DNA from: Acidimicrobiaceae bacterium
GTDB taxonomy: Bacteria; Actinomycetota; Acidimicrobiia; Acidimicrobiales; RAAP-2
Direction of reading: 5' to 3'
Assembly (NCBI GenBank): GCA_003152015.1
Contig: PLZF01000050.1
Coordinates: forward strand, 268-45,658
Length of the DNA stretch: 45,391 nucleotides
Position 1 is the first letter of the stretch; every line of letters starts with the position of its first letter. Made by a program: the position numbers and the translations under genes. The notes below the pieces were generated by a model, which was not told the DNA's origin, made no database searches, and saw only the letters and a list, made by a program, of their open reading frames with translations. This document shows positions 16,751 through 28,174 of this stretch, piece after piece.

Positions 16751-19700
16751 GTGAGCCTCCGCTCGCTCCCCCCACTGCTTCGCAACGAACCCGCCTTGAC
16801 GCGGGTCATCGGCGCGTCCACGGCCACCTTGGCGGTAGCCACACCGGCTCAGGCATTCGTGCTGGCCGGGTTGATCCGATTGGGGAGTCGGCGACCGGTG
16901 CTGGTTGTCACCCCCACCGGCGTGGCGGCTGACCAGCTGGCCCATGACCTGGAGGCGCTGACCGATCAGGGTGGACCCGACGGGCCCGGTGGCATTGACG
17001 GGCCCGGTGGTATTGACGTCTTTCCGGCCTGGGAGACGCTTCCCTTCGAGCGGGTGAGTCCCGATGTATCGACCATGGGCCGTCGGTTGCGACTGCTGTG
17101 GAAGCTGGGAGGAGGCTCCGGCGCCCAACGGCCCCAGGTGGTGGTGGCGCCGATCAAGGCGGTACTGCAGCGCCTCGGCCCCTGGAGGACCGCGGCCCGA
17201 CCCGTCGTCATCTCCCACGGCGACCGGGTCTCGGTGGATGACCTGGTGGTGCAGCTGGTGGGCATGGGCTACCGGCGCGAGTCATTGGTGGAGCACCGTG
17301 GCGAGCTGGCGGTGCGGGGTGGGATCGTCGACGTCTTCCCGTCCACCGCTGATGATCCCATCCGCATCGACCTGTGGGGCGACGAGGTGGACCGCCTGAC
17401 CCGGTTCGACGTTGCCGACCAACGGTCCATGGATGATCTGACATCGGTGGAGCTGTTCAGCTGCCGCGAGTTGATCTCCGACGAGGCGATGCGGCGGGCC
17501 GCGGCCGGACTGGTGGGATCGGCCCCGTGGGGACGGCACCAATGGGAGCGGATCGCCGAAGGTGAGCTCTTCGACGGGATGGAATCGTGGTTACCGTGGC
17601 TGTCGGACGGTGACGAACTGATCACCGACCTGCTCGGCGACGACGCCGTGGTGGTGATGGTCGAACCTCGCCGGGTCCGGGACCGGGCCGGTGAGCTGCT
17701 CGACGAGGAGTCGGCACTGGCCGACGCATTGGCGTCCACATGGGGCCTGAGGGCCGATGGCGCCGATGCTGGCGATGCTGATGGGGAGACGCCCCACGAC
17801 GCGGCGACCGCCACGCCGCGTCTGCACGTCCCCTATGACCGGCTGCTGACCTCGACCTCAGCGGCGGTGATCTCGTTGGTGCCTTCAGCCGAGGGTCCGG
17901 ATATCCCCGCGGTGGAAAGCCGGGGATGGGAGCCGATTCTCGGTGATGGGGCCAAGTTGGCGAGCCAGGTATCTGCCCTGACCCTGGCCGGCTATTCGGT
18001 GGTGTTGTGCTCTTCAACGTTGGGTGGCGCCGAACGGCTGGCCGGAATCTTGGCCGAGGAGGGACTCACCGTCCCGGTGGTGCCGCCCGGTGACGGCCCG
18101 GATCTGGCCGCCCCCGGCGCCCGCATCGTGGTCGCCTCGGTGGACAGCGGTTTTGTGCTGCCCGGAGCCAAGGTGGCCGTTCTCGCCGAGTCCGATGTCA
18201 CCGGCCGCCGCCGTCCCCACCGCCAGGCCCGGACCCGGGCCCGTCCCGTGGACGGGTTCTTCGATGACCTGGCCCCCGGCAGTTTCGTGGTTCATCGCCA
18301 GCACGGGGTGGCCAGGTACGGGGGCATGGTGACCAGGTCGATGGGAGGTGCGACCCGCGACTACCTCCTGCTCGAATACCGGGGAGCGGACAAGCTCTAC
18401 CTCCCCACCGACCAGATCGAGCTGCTGACGCCCTATGCCGGTGGAGAATCACCGAAGGTGAGCCGCCTGGGCGGGTCGGAGTGGCAGAAGGCCCGTTCCA
18501 AGGCGCGGGCTGCGGTCCACGAGATCGCCGAGGAGTTGGTGGCCCTCTACCGCCGGCGGCTCGAGGTGGAAGGCCATGCCTTCGGGCCCGACACGCCGTG
18601 GCAGGCGGAGTTGGAGTCCCTGTTCCCGTTCATCGAGACCACCGACCAACTCCGGGCCATCGAAGACGTGAAGGCCGACATGGAGCGCCCTCAGCCCATG
18701 GACCGGTTGGTCTGCGGCGACGTGGGCTTCGGCAAGACCGAGGTGGCCATCCGGGCGGTCTTCAAGGCGGCCCAGGACGGCTTCCAGTCCGCCATCCTGG
18801 TGCCGACCACCCTGCTGGCCAGCCAGCATGTCCAGACCTTCACCGACCGCTACGCGCAGTTCCCCATCAAGGTGGAATTGCTCAGCCGCTTTTTGACCAA
18901 TGCCCAGGCCCGAGCGGTGCTCGCCGGGCTGGCTGACGGCTCGGTGGACGTGGTGGTGGGGACCCACCGCCTGCTGGGGGGCGACGTCTCTTTCAAGAAA
19001 CTCGGCCTGCTGGTCGTGGACGAGGAGCAGCGGTTCGGCGTCTCCCACAAGGAGGCGATCAAGGCGATGTCCGACGGGGTGGATGTGCTCACCCTCACCG
19101 CCAGCCCGATTCCCCGCACCCTGGAGATGGCGTTGACTGGCATTCGCGACCTGTCGATGGTCAACACTCCCCCGGCTGCCCGTCGCCCGATTCTCACCCA
19201 CGTGGGCGAGTACGAGGAAGGGGCTGCCTCCGAAGCCATCCGACGCGAGCTCCTCCGCGAGGGCCAGGTCTTCTACGTGCACAACCGGGTGCAAGATATC
19301 GACGCGGTGGCCGACCGGGTTCGGCGAATGGCACCCGAAGCGCGGGTGGCCGTTGCCCACGGCCAGATGGACGAGGGCTCACTGGAGCAGGTTGTGCTCG
19401 ATTTTTGGGAAGGCACCTACGACGTGCTGGTGTGCACCACCATCATCGAGTCGGGGATCGACATGCCCAACGTGAACACCCTGGTGGTGGATCGGGCCGA
19501 TCTGTTGGGGCTCGGCCAGTTGCACCAGCTCCGGGGTCGGGTCGGTCGGGCCGGAAGCCGTGCCTACGCCTATCTCTTCCATCCCCGGGACAAGGTGCTG
19601 TCCGAACAGGCCTACGAGAGGTTGCGCACCATCGGCGACCACACCGAGTTGGGCTCGGGATTCAAAATTGCCCTGCGGGACCTGCAGATCCGGGGGGCGG

Positions 19701-20383
19701 GGAACCTGCTCGGCCGGGATCAGACCGGTCACATCGCTGCCATCGGCTACGACCTGTACGTCCAGATGGTGTCCGAGGCGGTGGCCGAATTGAAAGGGGA
19801 GGCCCGGCCGCAACCGGTGGACCTCAAGATCGACCTGCCCGATGCGGCCCACCTTCCTCCCAGCTATGTCGAGGCCGAGGATGTCCGGCTCGAGGCGTAC
19901 CGTCGGATCACCGGCCTCCGCACCGCGGCGGAGATCGCCGACGTGGCCACCGAGTGGGAGGACCGATTCGGTCAGTTGCCCGCACCGGCCGCCGCGCTGC
20001 TCGACGTGGCCCGGCTCCGGGTGGAGTGCCTTCGTCTGGGAATCACCGAGCTCACCGTCACGCTGCCGCGGGGCATGGGCGGAACGGGGAGAACGGGCGG
20101 ACGGGGTGGAGCCGGGGCGGGGCGGGCATCGGTCAAATTGTCCCCATTGACCCTTCCGGCGTCGGCCGAGGTGCGCCTGAGACGGCTGGCGCCGGGGGCG
20201 ACGTACCAGGCCGACTTCCATCGCCTGCTGGCTCCGTTGTCGCCGCCGGCCTCCGGCACCGACTATGCCCCGGTGGTGGCCAACCTCCTGGGTGAGCTGG
20301 TTCCCCCGCCGACCCCTCCGGTGGAGGGCGACAGTGCCGGTGGTTCCCCGGCCGATATTCCTGCGCTGGCCACGAGCCGGTAG
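16751..20383 (+). CDS. mfd: Transcription-repair coupling factor
   Basis: 1210 residues, normal length. Mfd removes RNA polymerase stalled at DNA damage and recruits UvrA. In order: an N-terminal UvrB-like region (VFPAWETLPFERVSPD, VRGGIVDVFPSTADDPIRID), the RNA-polymerase-interacting CarD-like domain (GSFVVHRQHGVARYGGMV, DKLYLPTDQI), the translocase with Walker A VCGDVGFGKTEVAIRA and the DEEQ box VVDEEQRFGVSHKE, TASPIPRTLEMAL, and TRG motifs (VCTTIIESGIDMPNVNTL, LHQLRGRVGR). The C-terminal TRCF domain follows. Two Gly-rich insertions (near residue 80 and about 1110) look like slippage products. GTG at 16751 is the start. The SurA-like gene begins 10 bases after the stop. Confidence 0.97.
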   Translation: MSLRSLPPLLRNEPALTRVIGASTATLAVATPAQAFVLAGLIRLGSRRPVLVVTPTGVAADQLAHDLEALTDQGGPDGPGGIDGPGGIDVFPAWETLPFERVSPDVSTMGRRLRLLWKLGGGSGAQRPQVVVAPIKAVLQRLGPWRTAARPVVISHGDRVSVDDLVVQLVGMGYRRESLVEHRGELAVRGGIVDVFPSTADDPIRIDLWGDEVDRLTRFDVADQRSMDDLTSVELFSCRELISDEAMRRAAAGLVGSAPWGRHQWERIAEGELFDGMESWLPWLSDGDELITDLLGDDAVVVMVEPRRVRDRAGELLDEESALADALASTWGLRADGADAGDADGETPHDAATATPRLHVPYDRLLTSTSAAVISLVPSAEGPDIPAVESRGWEPILGDGAKLASQVSALTLAGYSVVLCSSTLGGAERLAGILAEEGLTVPVVPPGDGPDLAAPGARIVVASVDSGFVLPGAKVAVLAESDVTGRRRPHRQARTRARPVDGFFDDLAPGSFVVHRQHGVARYGGMVTRSMGGATRDYLLLEYRGADKLYLPTDQIELLTPYAGGESPKVSRLGGSEWQKARSKARAAVHEIAEELVALYRRRLEVEGHAFGPDTPWQAELESLFPFIETTDQLRAIEDVKADMERPQPMDRLVCGDVGFGKTEVAIRAVFKAAQDGFQSAILVPTTLLASQHVQTFTDRYAQFPIKVELLSRFLTNAQARAVLAGLADGSVDVVVGTHRLLGGDVSFKKLGLLVVDEEQRFGVSHKEAIKAMSDGVDVLTLTASPIPRTLEMALTGIRDLSMVNTPPAARRPILTHVGEYEEGAASEAIRRELLREGQVFYVHNRVQDIDAVADRVRRMAPEARVAVAHGQMDEGSLEQVVLDFWEGTYDVLVCTTIIESGIDMPNVNTLVVDRADLLGLGQLHQLRGRVGRAGSRAYAYLFHPRDKVLSEQAYERLRTIGDHTELGSGFKIALRDLQIRGAGNLLGRDQTGHIAAIGYDLYVQMVSEAVAELKGEARPQPVDLKIDLPDAAHLPPSYVEAEDVRLEAYRRITGLRTAAEIADVATEWEDRFGQLPAPAAALLDVARLRVECLRLGITELTVTLPRGMGGTGRTGGRGGAGAGRASVKLSPLTLPASAEVRLRRLAPGATYQADFHRLLAPLSPPASGTDYAPVVANLLGELVPPPTPPVEGDSAGGSPADIPALATSR

Positions 20384-20393
20384 CATCGCCGCC

Positions 20394-21593
20394 GTGAAGC
20401 GCCTCCTCACCTTGTCCATCATCGTGCTGGTTGCAGGGTTACTGACGACTGCGTGCAACGTGACGCCTCCGGCCGCCACCATCAACGGAGCGACCATCTC
20501 GGTGAGTGCTCTCAACGATCAACTCCGCTCGTTCAACTCCACCCAGGTGGGCCACTGTCTGCTCACGGCCGAGACCGGGCAGACCTCCCAGTTCCAGACT
20601 CAGGGCGCCGGGGGTCCGGGCACCTACGACATGGCGTTCACCGACTCCATCCTCGAGAACTCGGTGGGGAACGAGTTGGCGTTCCAGTTGGCGGCATCGA
20701 AGGGCCTGAGCGTCTCGGCTTCCGACCTGAAGACGGCCCAACAGAACTTCGTGGCCACCCTCAATGGGGAGATCAGCGCCGCTGCCCAACAGGCGAACCA
20801 ATCCGGCACCGGTTCCTACTGTGTGGCGGCGAGTGGTCAGCCGCTCACCGGGGATCAGGTCATGGCAGCACTTCCGGCGACCATCCGGAATGCGCTCATT
20901 GCCAACAATGCCGTCGACGAGAAGTTGCTGGCCGACCGCGCCGATATTTCGGACGCGGCCATCTCGAGCTACTACGCCGCCAATCGGGGGCTCTTCACCG
21001 CCGATTGCGTTAGCTGGATCGTGACCGACTCCCAGGACCACGCCAACCAGTACGCCGCCCAGATCAATGCCGGAACCTCGTTCAGCGATGTGGCCAAGGC
21101 GCACTCCCTCGACACCCAGACGGCGTCAAGCGGTGGGACCCTCGGATGTTCGTTCACCCAGTCCCAGGTGGAACAGGCGTTACAAGTCCAGTCGGCGCCA
21201 GTGGGCTCACCGATCGGGCCGATCCAGGATACGCGCAGCGGGGCATGGGAGATCTACGAAATCACCAGCCAACGGGTGGCGTCTCTGTCCGACGTCCGAT
21301 CGGACGTGATCCAGCAATTGCTGCAGACGGCCACCAATGGCAATCGGATCGCCAAGGAGATTCAGACGTACGCGCGACACTCCAACGTGTCGATCGATCC
21401 TCAGTACGGGACATGGAAGGGGCAAGGAGTGGTGGCACCGGTGGCACCGCCGGCCCAGTACCTGTTGGCCGCAGTATCCGGTCAACCGCAGACCCCGCTC
21501 ACGGTGAACAGTCGGTCGGGTGGTCTGGGGCCGAGCGTGACGCCCGCCACCGGGTCCGTCAGCACACCGACCACCTCCAGTAGTGGCAACTGA
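20394..21593 (+). CDS. Parvulin-like (PpiC/SurA/PrsA) lipoprotein
   Basis: 399 residues. The N-terminus is a lipoprotein signal, with hydrophobic IIVLVAGLLTTAC and Cys21 as lipid anchor. Next come a SurA-N-like helical region (residues ~35-190) and a PpiC rotamase-like domain (TADCVSWIVTDSQDHANQYA, INAGTSFSDVAKAHSLD, GGTLGCSFTQSQVE, VGSPIGPIQ). The Ser/Thr/Pro-rich C-terminus is probably disordered. It likely acts as a membrane-anchored chaperone or prolyl isomerase for secreted proteins; activity is inferred. GTG at 20394 is chosen because the signal peptide starts there; the open frame upstream overlaps mfd. This gene after mfd and before mazG is a common actinobacterial order. Confidence 0.88.
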   Translation: MKRLLTLSIIVLVAGLLTTACNVTPPAATINGATISVSALNDQLRSFNSTQVGHCLLTAETGQTSQFQTQGAGGPGTYDMAFTDSILENSVGNELAFQLAASKGLSVSASDLKTAQQNFVATLNGEISAAAQQANQSGTGSYCVAASGQPLTGDQVMAALPATIRNALIANNAVDEKLLADRADISDAAISSYYAANRGLFTADCVSWIVTDSQDHANQYAAQINAGTSFSDVAKAHSLDTQTASSGGTLGCSFTQSQVEQALQVQSAPVGSPIGPIQDTRSGAWEIYEITSQRVASLSDVRSDVIQQLLQTATNGNRIAKEIQTYARHSNVSIDPQYGTWKGQGVVAPVAPPAQYLLAAVSGQPQTPLTVNSRSGGLGPSVTPATGSVSTPTTSSSGN

Positions 21594-21617
21594 TCTCCTC
21601 GATCCGGAGTCGTAATT

Positions 21618-23138
21618 GTGACCGACGCCATCCCAGTCGCGACATCGGGGTCCGCACCTATCCGGCGCATTGACGTGGTCGGCCTCGGCCCGGCCGGGCC
21701 CGAGCTGATCACCGCGGAAACCCAGAAGCTGATCAACGGGGCCGATACCGTCTATCTGCGGACCACCCGGCATCCGGCCGCAGCCGCATTTCCCGATGCG
21801 ACGTCGTTTGACGATCGCTATGAGTCGGAATTCACCTTTGACGATGTCTACCGGGCGATCGTGGCCGACCTGGTAGCTGCGGCACATCGCAGTGAAACGG
21901 TGGTCTATGCAGTTCCCGGCTCGCCGGTGGTGGCCGAGCGAACCGTCAGTCTGCTCCGAGAAGACGCCGCGGTGGTCTCGGGCGAGGTGACGGTGGTCGT
22001 GCACCCGGCCCTCTCGTTCCTCGATGTGGCGTTTACCCGGCTCGGGGTCGATCCCGTGACCACCGGAGTCCGGATTGTCGACGCCGAGTCGTTCGCCTCC
22101 TCGGCGGCGGGTGAACGGGGTCCCCTGTTGGTCGCCCAGTGTTGGTCCCGGGCGATCCTGTCTGAGATCAAACTGTCGGCTGAGTTGCCGTCAGGGGCGC
22201 TGGTGACCGTGCTCTACCACCTGGGCCTCGATGACGAACAGGTGATAGAGGTGGCGTGGGACGAACTCGACCGCACGTTTGATCCCGACCACCTGACGTC
22301 GTTGTGGATCCCCACCCTGGCTGCTCCGGTGGCTTCCGAGTTGGTCCGTCTCGACGAGTTGGCCCACACCCTCCGGGAGCGCTGCCCCTGGGATCGAGAG
22401 CAGACACACGGTTCCCTGGCACGGCACCTGTTGGAGGAGTCATACGAAGTGCTGGAGGCGATCGACGATCTGGCGACTGTCGATCGGATGCTGAACCCCG
22501 ATGACGGTGGGGGGGGAGCGGGAGTGGGAGCGGGAGTGGTCAGTGCCGAGACCGAGGAGCGAGCCGTGGCCCACCTCGAAGAGGAGCTCGGCGACCTGCT
22601 CTTCCAGGTCTACTTCCACTCCACGCTGGCGGCTGAGTCCGGTCGGTTCACCTTGGCCGATGTGGCTCGAGGTGTGCACGACAAGCTCGTCGCCCGCCAT
22701 CCACACGTGTTCGGCGGCGTCAACGCCGCTACGGCTGATCAGGTCGCGGCTAACTGGGAGACGTCGAAGAAGGCGGAGAAGAACCGGAAGAGCGTGACCG
22801 AAGGCATTCCGGCTGCCCTTCCTGCCTTGGCCCTGGCGACAAAGTTGCAGCGCAAGGGGGTGGCGGTGGGAATGAAGCTTCCCGGACTGGACGACGAGGC
22901 GAGCCATCTGGCCATCGGGATGACTGTGGTGGCCAGCGGCGCGGCTGGGATGGCTGGGGCAGCCGGCAGGACGGGTCTTTCGGGGCCTGTGCCGCCTTCA
23001 GGGACCACCGACGATGACAAAATCGGCGACCTTCTCTTCTCGTTGGTCAATGTGGCCCGAGCATTGGGTGTCGATCCCGAGAGTGCGCTGCGAGCGAAAG
23101 CGGCAGCGTTTCGGACATCGGTTGAAGCCCTCGGCTAG
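21618..23138 (+). CDS. mazG: Two-domain MazG protein (tetrapyrrole-methylase-like + nucleoside triphosphate pyrophosphohydrolase)
   Basis: 506 residues. The N-terminal ~220 residues are a SAM-dependent tetrapyrrole-methylase-like domain (IDVVGLGPAGPELITAETQ, VVYAVPGSPVVAERTV), as in YabN. The MazG domain follows, with RERCPWDREQTHGSLARHL, LEESYEVLEAID and LEEELGDLLFQVYFHS, whose Glu/Asp residues bind Mg. A second partial MazG segment (DDDKIGDLLFSLVNVARALG) is at the end. The enzyme hydrolyses NTPs to NMP and PPi, probably cleaning the pool. Two Gly/Ala-rich insertions (residues ~296-306 and ~440-460) separate the conserved blocks. GTG at 21618 has GGAG 8 bases upstream. It lies before eno, as in other actinobacteria. 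Confidence 0.92.
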   Translation: MTDAIPVATSGSAPIRRIDVVGLGPAGPELITAETQKLINGADTVYLRTTRHPAAAAFPDATSFDDRYESEFTFDDVYRAIVADLVAAAHRSETVVYAVPGSPVVAERTVSLLREDAAVVSGEVTVVVHPALSFLDVAFTRLGVDPVTTGVRIVDAESFASSAAGERGPLLVAQCWSRAILSEIKLSAELPSGALVTVLYHLGLDDEQVIEVAWDELDRTFDPDHLTSLWIPTLAAPVASELVRLDELAHTLRERCPWDREQTHGSLARHLLEESYEVLEAIDDLATVDRMLNPDDGGGGAGVGAGVVSAETEERAVAHLEEELGDLLFQVYFHSTLAAESGRFTLADVARGVHDKLVARHPHVFGGVNAATADQVAANWETSKKAEKNRKSVTEGIPAALPALALATKLQRKGVAVGMKLPGLDDEASHLAIGMTVVASGAAGMAGAAGRTGLSGPVPPSGTTDDDKIGDLLFSLVNVARALGVDPESALRAKAAAFRTSVEALG

Positions 23139-23227
23139 TCCCGTCGTTGCCAGAGGATGGAGTCTGGCGCATTCCATATCTTCCACCTTTGAATGAATTC
23201 CCTGGTCCAGAAGGGTTTGAGTGATAA

Positions 23228-25331
<2,104 letters not shown>

Positions 25332-25335
<4 letters not shown>

Positions 25336-25865
25336 GTTCGATGTCACCGGGCGGCCCGGTCGGTCCGGGGCCCGACGAGACTTCCCGAGACGAGACTTCC
25401 CGAGACGACCTGAGCCCGAGCATCGACGATGACGCCCTGGTAACCGAACTGTTGGGCCGACCACCGGCTGGCGCCTTTGACGTGGTGGTCCGTGCCGAGA
25501 ATGGCGTGCCGGCGGTCATCGCCAATGCTCCGTTCCTTCACGATGGGACTCCCATGCCCACCCGGTACTGGCTGGTGGACCCGGCGCTGCGCGAGGCCGT
25601 CAGCAGAATTGAGTCGTCCGGTGGAGTCCGGGAGGCCGAGGCGGCTATTCCCGAGGAACGAGTGGCCGATGCCCATGCCCGCTACGCGGCGGAACGCGAC
25701 ACTCTGATATCCAAGGACCACCAGGGACCGCGGCCGTCCGGGGGTGTCGGTGGCACCAGGCAAGGGGTGAAATGCCTCCACGCTCATCTGGCCTGGTGGC
25801 TGACGGGGGCCGACGACCCGGTTGGGGAGTGGACAGCAGTGCGCATCGGACTCCACCCCTCCTGA
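25332..25865 (+). CDS. DUF501 family protein
   Basis: 177 residues of the actinobacterial DUF501 family, of unknown function. Conserved blocks are visible: LLGRPPAGAFDVVVRAENGVP, the Pro-rich FLHDGTPMPTRYWLVDP, and the C-terminal VKCLHAHLAWWLTGADDPVG with a Cys and two His that could bind metal. The N-terminal 30 residues are acidic and include a small tandem repeat (GACGAGACTTCCCGA twice). GTG at 25332 overlaps the FtsB stop. It sits between divIC and ppx as in many actinobacteria, so a link with division or polyphosphate is possible but unproven. Confidence 0.9.
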
Positions 25866-25884
25866 GGGGTGGTAGCAAGGTCCC

Positions 25885-26814
25885 ATGGACTCGAATGGAC
25901 CGGTGGCGGCGATCGACTGTGGCACCAATTCGACCCGTTTGCTGGTCGTTGACGAGCACGGGCGGACGCTCGAGCGATTGATGCGCATCACCCGCCTGGG
26001 AGAAGGGGTAGATGCCACCGGCTTGCTGTCGGAAGTTGCCATTGACCGCTGCGTGGCGGTCCTGTCGGCATTCCGACAGGACATGGATCGCTTGGGGGTG
26101 GTGCGGGCACGTCTGGTGGCCACGTCGGCCGCTCGCGATGCATCCAATGGGTCCGTGTTTTTCGCGGCCGCCACCGAAGCGTCCGGCGTGTCACCCGAAT
26201 TGCTGACAGGAAGAGATGAAGGGTCTCTTTCGATGACCGGAGCGGTGGCAGACCTCGATCCCGATGACGGACCGTTTCTGGTGGTCGATATCGGGGGAGG
26301 ATCGACCGAGTTGGTGGCAGGGTCGGGACCCGGTGATCCCGATTTGGAGGCGGTGTCCCTGCAGATTGGTTGTGTCAGGGTGTCCGAGCGCTTTCTGAAG
26401 TCGGACCCGCCGCTCCCAGAGGAGTTGGCCGCGGCGGAAGCCATGGTGGCCGGCACGTTGGAAGTGGCCATCGACGCCCATCCCCGGTTTTTGGCGCCTC
26501 ATCGTTTGGTCGGGTTGGCGGGCACGGTCACCACGCTCTCGTCGTTGCAGCAACAGATGGTGACCTACGACCGAGATCTGGTGCACCACTCGGTACTGAC
26601 CGCTGACCAAGTGTCCTGGTGGTATCGGACCCTCGCCTCCGAGGACCGTGCTGCCCGGTTGGCCCGTGCCGGCATGGTACGAGGTCGGGAAGACATCATC
26701 GTCGGTGGGGCCATGATCCTGAACATCGTGATGAAACGCTTCAAGATTGATGAGTGTCTGGTATCGGAAGCCGACATTCTCGACGGCATGGTCGCCGTCC
26801 TCTTGGAGGAGTGA
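25885..26814 (+). CDS. Ppx/GppA exopolyphosphatase family protein
   Basis: 309 residues, the short actinobacterial Ppx form without the HD and C-terminal domains of the E. coli enzyme. It has the ASKHA fold with two phosphate loops: VAAIDCGTNSTRLLVVDEHG at the N-terminus and VVDIGGGSTELVAG near residue 135. GLAGTVTTLSSLQQQ near residue 210 completes the nucleotide-site fold. Such proteins hydrolyse polyphosphate or pppGpp; which one is unclear here. It ends the rightward housekeeping run and faces the glycosyltransferase gene with a 28-base gap. Confidence 0.93.
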   Translation: MDSNGPVAAIDCGTNSTRLLVVDEHGRTLERLMRITRLGEGVDATGLLSEVAIDRCVAVLSAFRQDMDRLGVVRARLVATSAARDASNGSVFFAAATEASGVSPELLTGRDEGSLSMTGAVADLDPDDGPFLVVDIGGGSTELVAGSGPGDPDLEAVSLQIGCVRVSERFLKSDPPLPEELAAAEAMVAGTLEVAIDAHPRFLAPHRLVGLAGTVTTLSSLQQQMVTYDRDLVHHSVLTADQVSWWYRTLASEDRAARLARAGMVRGREDIIVGGAMILNIVMKRFKIDECLVSEADILDGMVAVLLEE

Positions 26815-26842
26815 GCGGCACGCCACACCGCGGCCGAGATAC

Positions 26843-28174
26843 TCAGGCAGTGATGGGGAGGCTGGTTGCGCCGCCGGCACCAATGCCGCCAGCGCCGGCA
26901 CCAATGCCGCCAACGCTGGGAATGACGATCTGACCGCCTATGCCGATCTCCCCAACGTCGGAGCAGGCCTTCCCGGTGGCAACCAGCACCCGTTCGATAT
27001 ACCCGTCCGTCGACCCGAACGCGTCTTCGGCGTATGCCTTGCCTTGAGCACTGAAGGTGGCGCGGACCTCAGGATCAAGCATTGCCTCGACACACCAGGC
27101 GAGTTCGCCGGGCGTGTCGAACCACAGCCCTCCCCAGCCCAGTTCTGCGTGCTCTCGTGCCCGTGAGTTTCCCGGGACGATGATCGGCGTGCCGTACAGA
27201 AGGGAGTCGACGCAACGCCGGCCGAATAGGGGGCCGGGCCGGAGATCGATGACGACCCGTGCCCATGCCATGAGCCGGGTGAGATCACTGGATCGCTCAA
27301 CCGGCCATCCCTCGCCCACCCGCCCCTGATGCCACACACTGAAGGCGTCGGTGGCAGAAATCCCCACGGGGTTCTCGGGGAAGCGCAGTCGGATCAACCG
27401 GGCGAGCGCGACAGCTTCCTCGTTTGCGTGAGTCTTGGTGCTCGAGATGACAAAGACATAGTCGGTCGTTCCGACCCAGGTATTCGGTTCGTTGAGAGCG
27501 CTCGGATTGGCGGCCAGAGGGGCTCCGATGCGGTGGACCCGGTCGGCGCCGCCATGATGTTCGACGATGGCGAGCCGTTCGGTCTCGGTGATGGCGAGCA
27601 CGGCCTGGGAGCGATCGAAGATTCGGTCAAAGTGAGGGAAGGCCAAGCTGTTCAGATCGGAACCGAGAGCGAGCAGCACAATGGGTACGTCAGGAGCAAC
27701 TCGATCGACAGCATCGAGTGCCCCAAGGTGTTGATGACCGGCGATGACCACGATGTCGGGACGAAGTCCGGCGAGAATGTCCGAGGAGGCGCTCCAACAA
27801 TCGAGCAGATCCCGGTCGAGCAAGCGTCCGTATTCGGGCAGGAGCCGCCCGGTGGCGCTCCAGCCGGTATCCGAAATGGCTTCGATGAGGAGTTCTCGAC
27901 GTACGGCGGCCGTCGGTGAGCTTGGTGTTGCCGTTTCGTGCAGAGTGAACACGCTGTCGACGCGTTGGGAGGGCACGATGCCCTGGGGCGTGATCACATG
28001 GACGTCAGCCGAGCACGCCAGGGCGCCCGCCACCTGACGGGTTGCCCAACCCTCCTCGCTCTTCGGCTCCCACTGGTCCGCCAGGACAGCGATCACCGGT
28101 CGATCACCTTTGACGGTGCCGGAAGGGTTGGCGCTTGTCCCGGAGGATCGTTGAGATGATCGATCCACCGTCAT
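26843..28174 (-). CDS. GT-B fold glycosyltransferase (group 1 family)
   Basis: 443 residues. A Rossmann-like N-half starts with VIAVLADQWEPKSEEGWATR and includes LRPDIVVIAGHQHLG. The C-half carries VFVISSTKTHANEEAVAL and the donor-binding region DLRPGPLFGRRCVDSLLYGTPIIVPGNS followed by LWFDTPGELAWCV, the usual group-1 pattern. It probably adds a sugar to a surface polysaccharide or O-antigen-like chain from a nucleotide sugar. Donor and acceptor are unknown. The ATG overlaps the stop of the upstream coiled-coil gene by 4 bases, so the two are made together. The C-terminal 20 residues come from a 21-base repeat at 26873-26914 and are Gly/Ala/Ile-rich. Confidence 0.83.
   Translation of the reverse strand: MTVDRSSQRSSGTSANPSGTVKGDRPVIAVLADQWEPKSEEGWATRQVAGALACSADVHVITPQGIVPSQRVDSVFTLHETATPSSPTAAVRRELLIEAISDTGWSATGRLLPEYGRLLDRDLLDCWSASSDILAGLRPDIVVIAGHQHLGALDAVDRVAPDVPIVLLALGSDLNSLAFPHFDRIFDRSQAVLAITETERLAIVEHHGGADRVHRIGAPLAANPSALNEPNTWVGTTDYVFVISSTKTHANEEAVALARLIRLRFPENPVGISATDAFSVWHQGRVGEGWPVERSSDLTRLMAWARVVIDLRPGPLFGRRCVDSLLYGTPIIVPGNSRAREHAELGWGGLWFDTPGELAWCVEAMLDPEVRATFSAQGKAYAEDAFGSTDGYIERVLVATGKACSDVGEIGIGGQIVIPSVGGIGAGAGGIGAGGATSLPITA
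26873..26914. repeat. 21-bp tandem repeat, two units, at the 3' end of the GT-B gene
   Basis: Two near-identical 21-base units (26873-26893 and 26894-26914, built around GCCGGCACCAATGCCGCCA) code on the minus strand for the Gly-Ala-Gly-Gly-Ile tail. They differ at one base. Confidence 0.85.

Noticed and set aside
15866..17218. Minus-strand frame of 450 codons over the permease and mfd
   Set aside because: It is rich in Gly, Asp and His, with no domain; the Asn-Ser repeat at its end is only the reverse of the 9-bp repeat.
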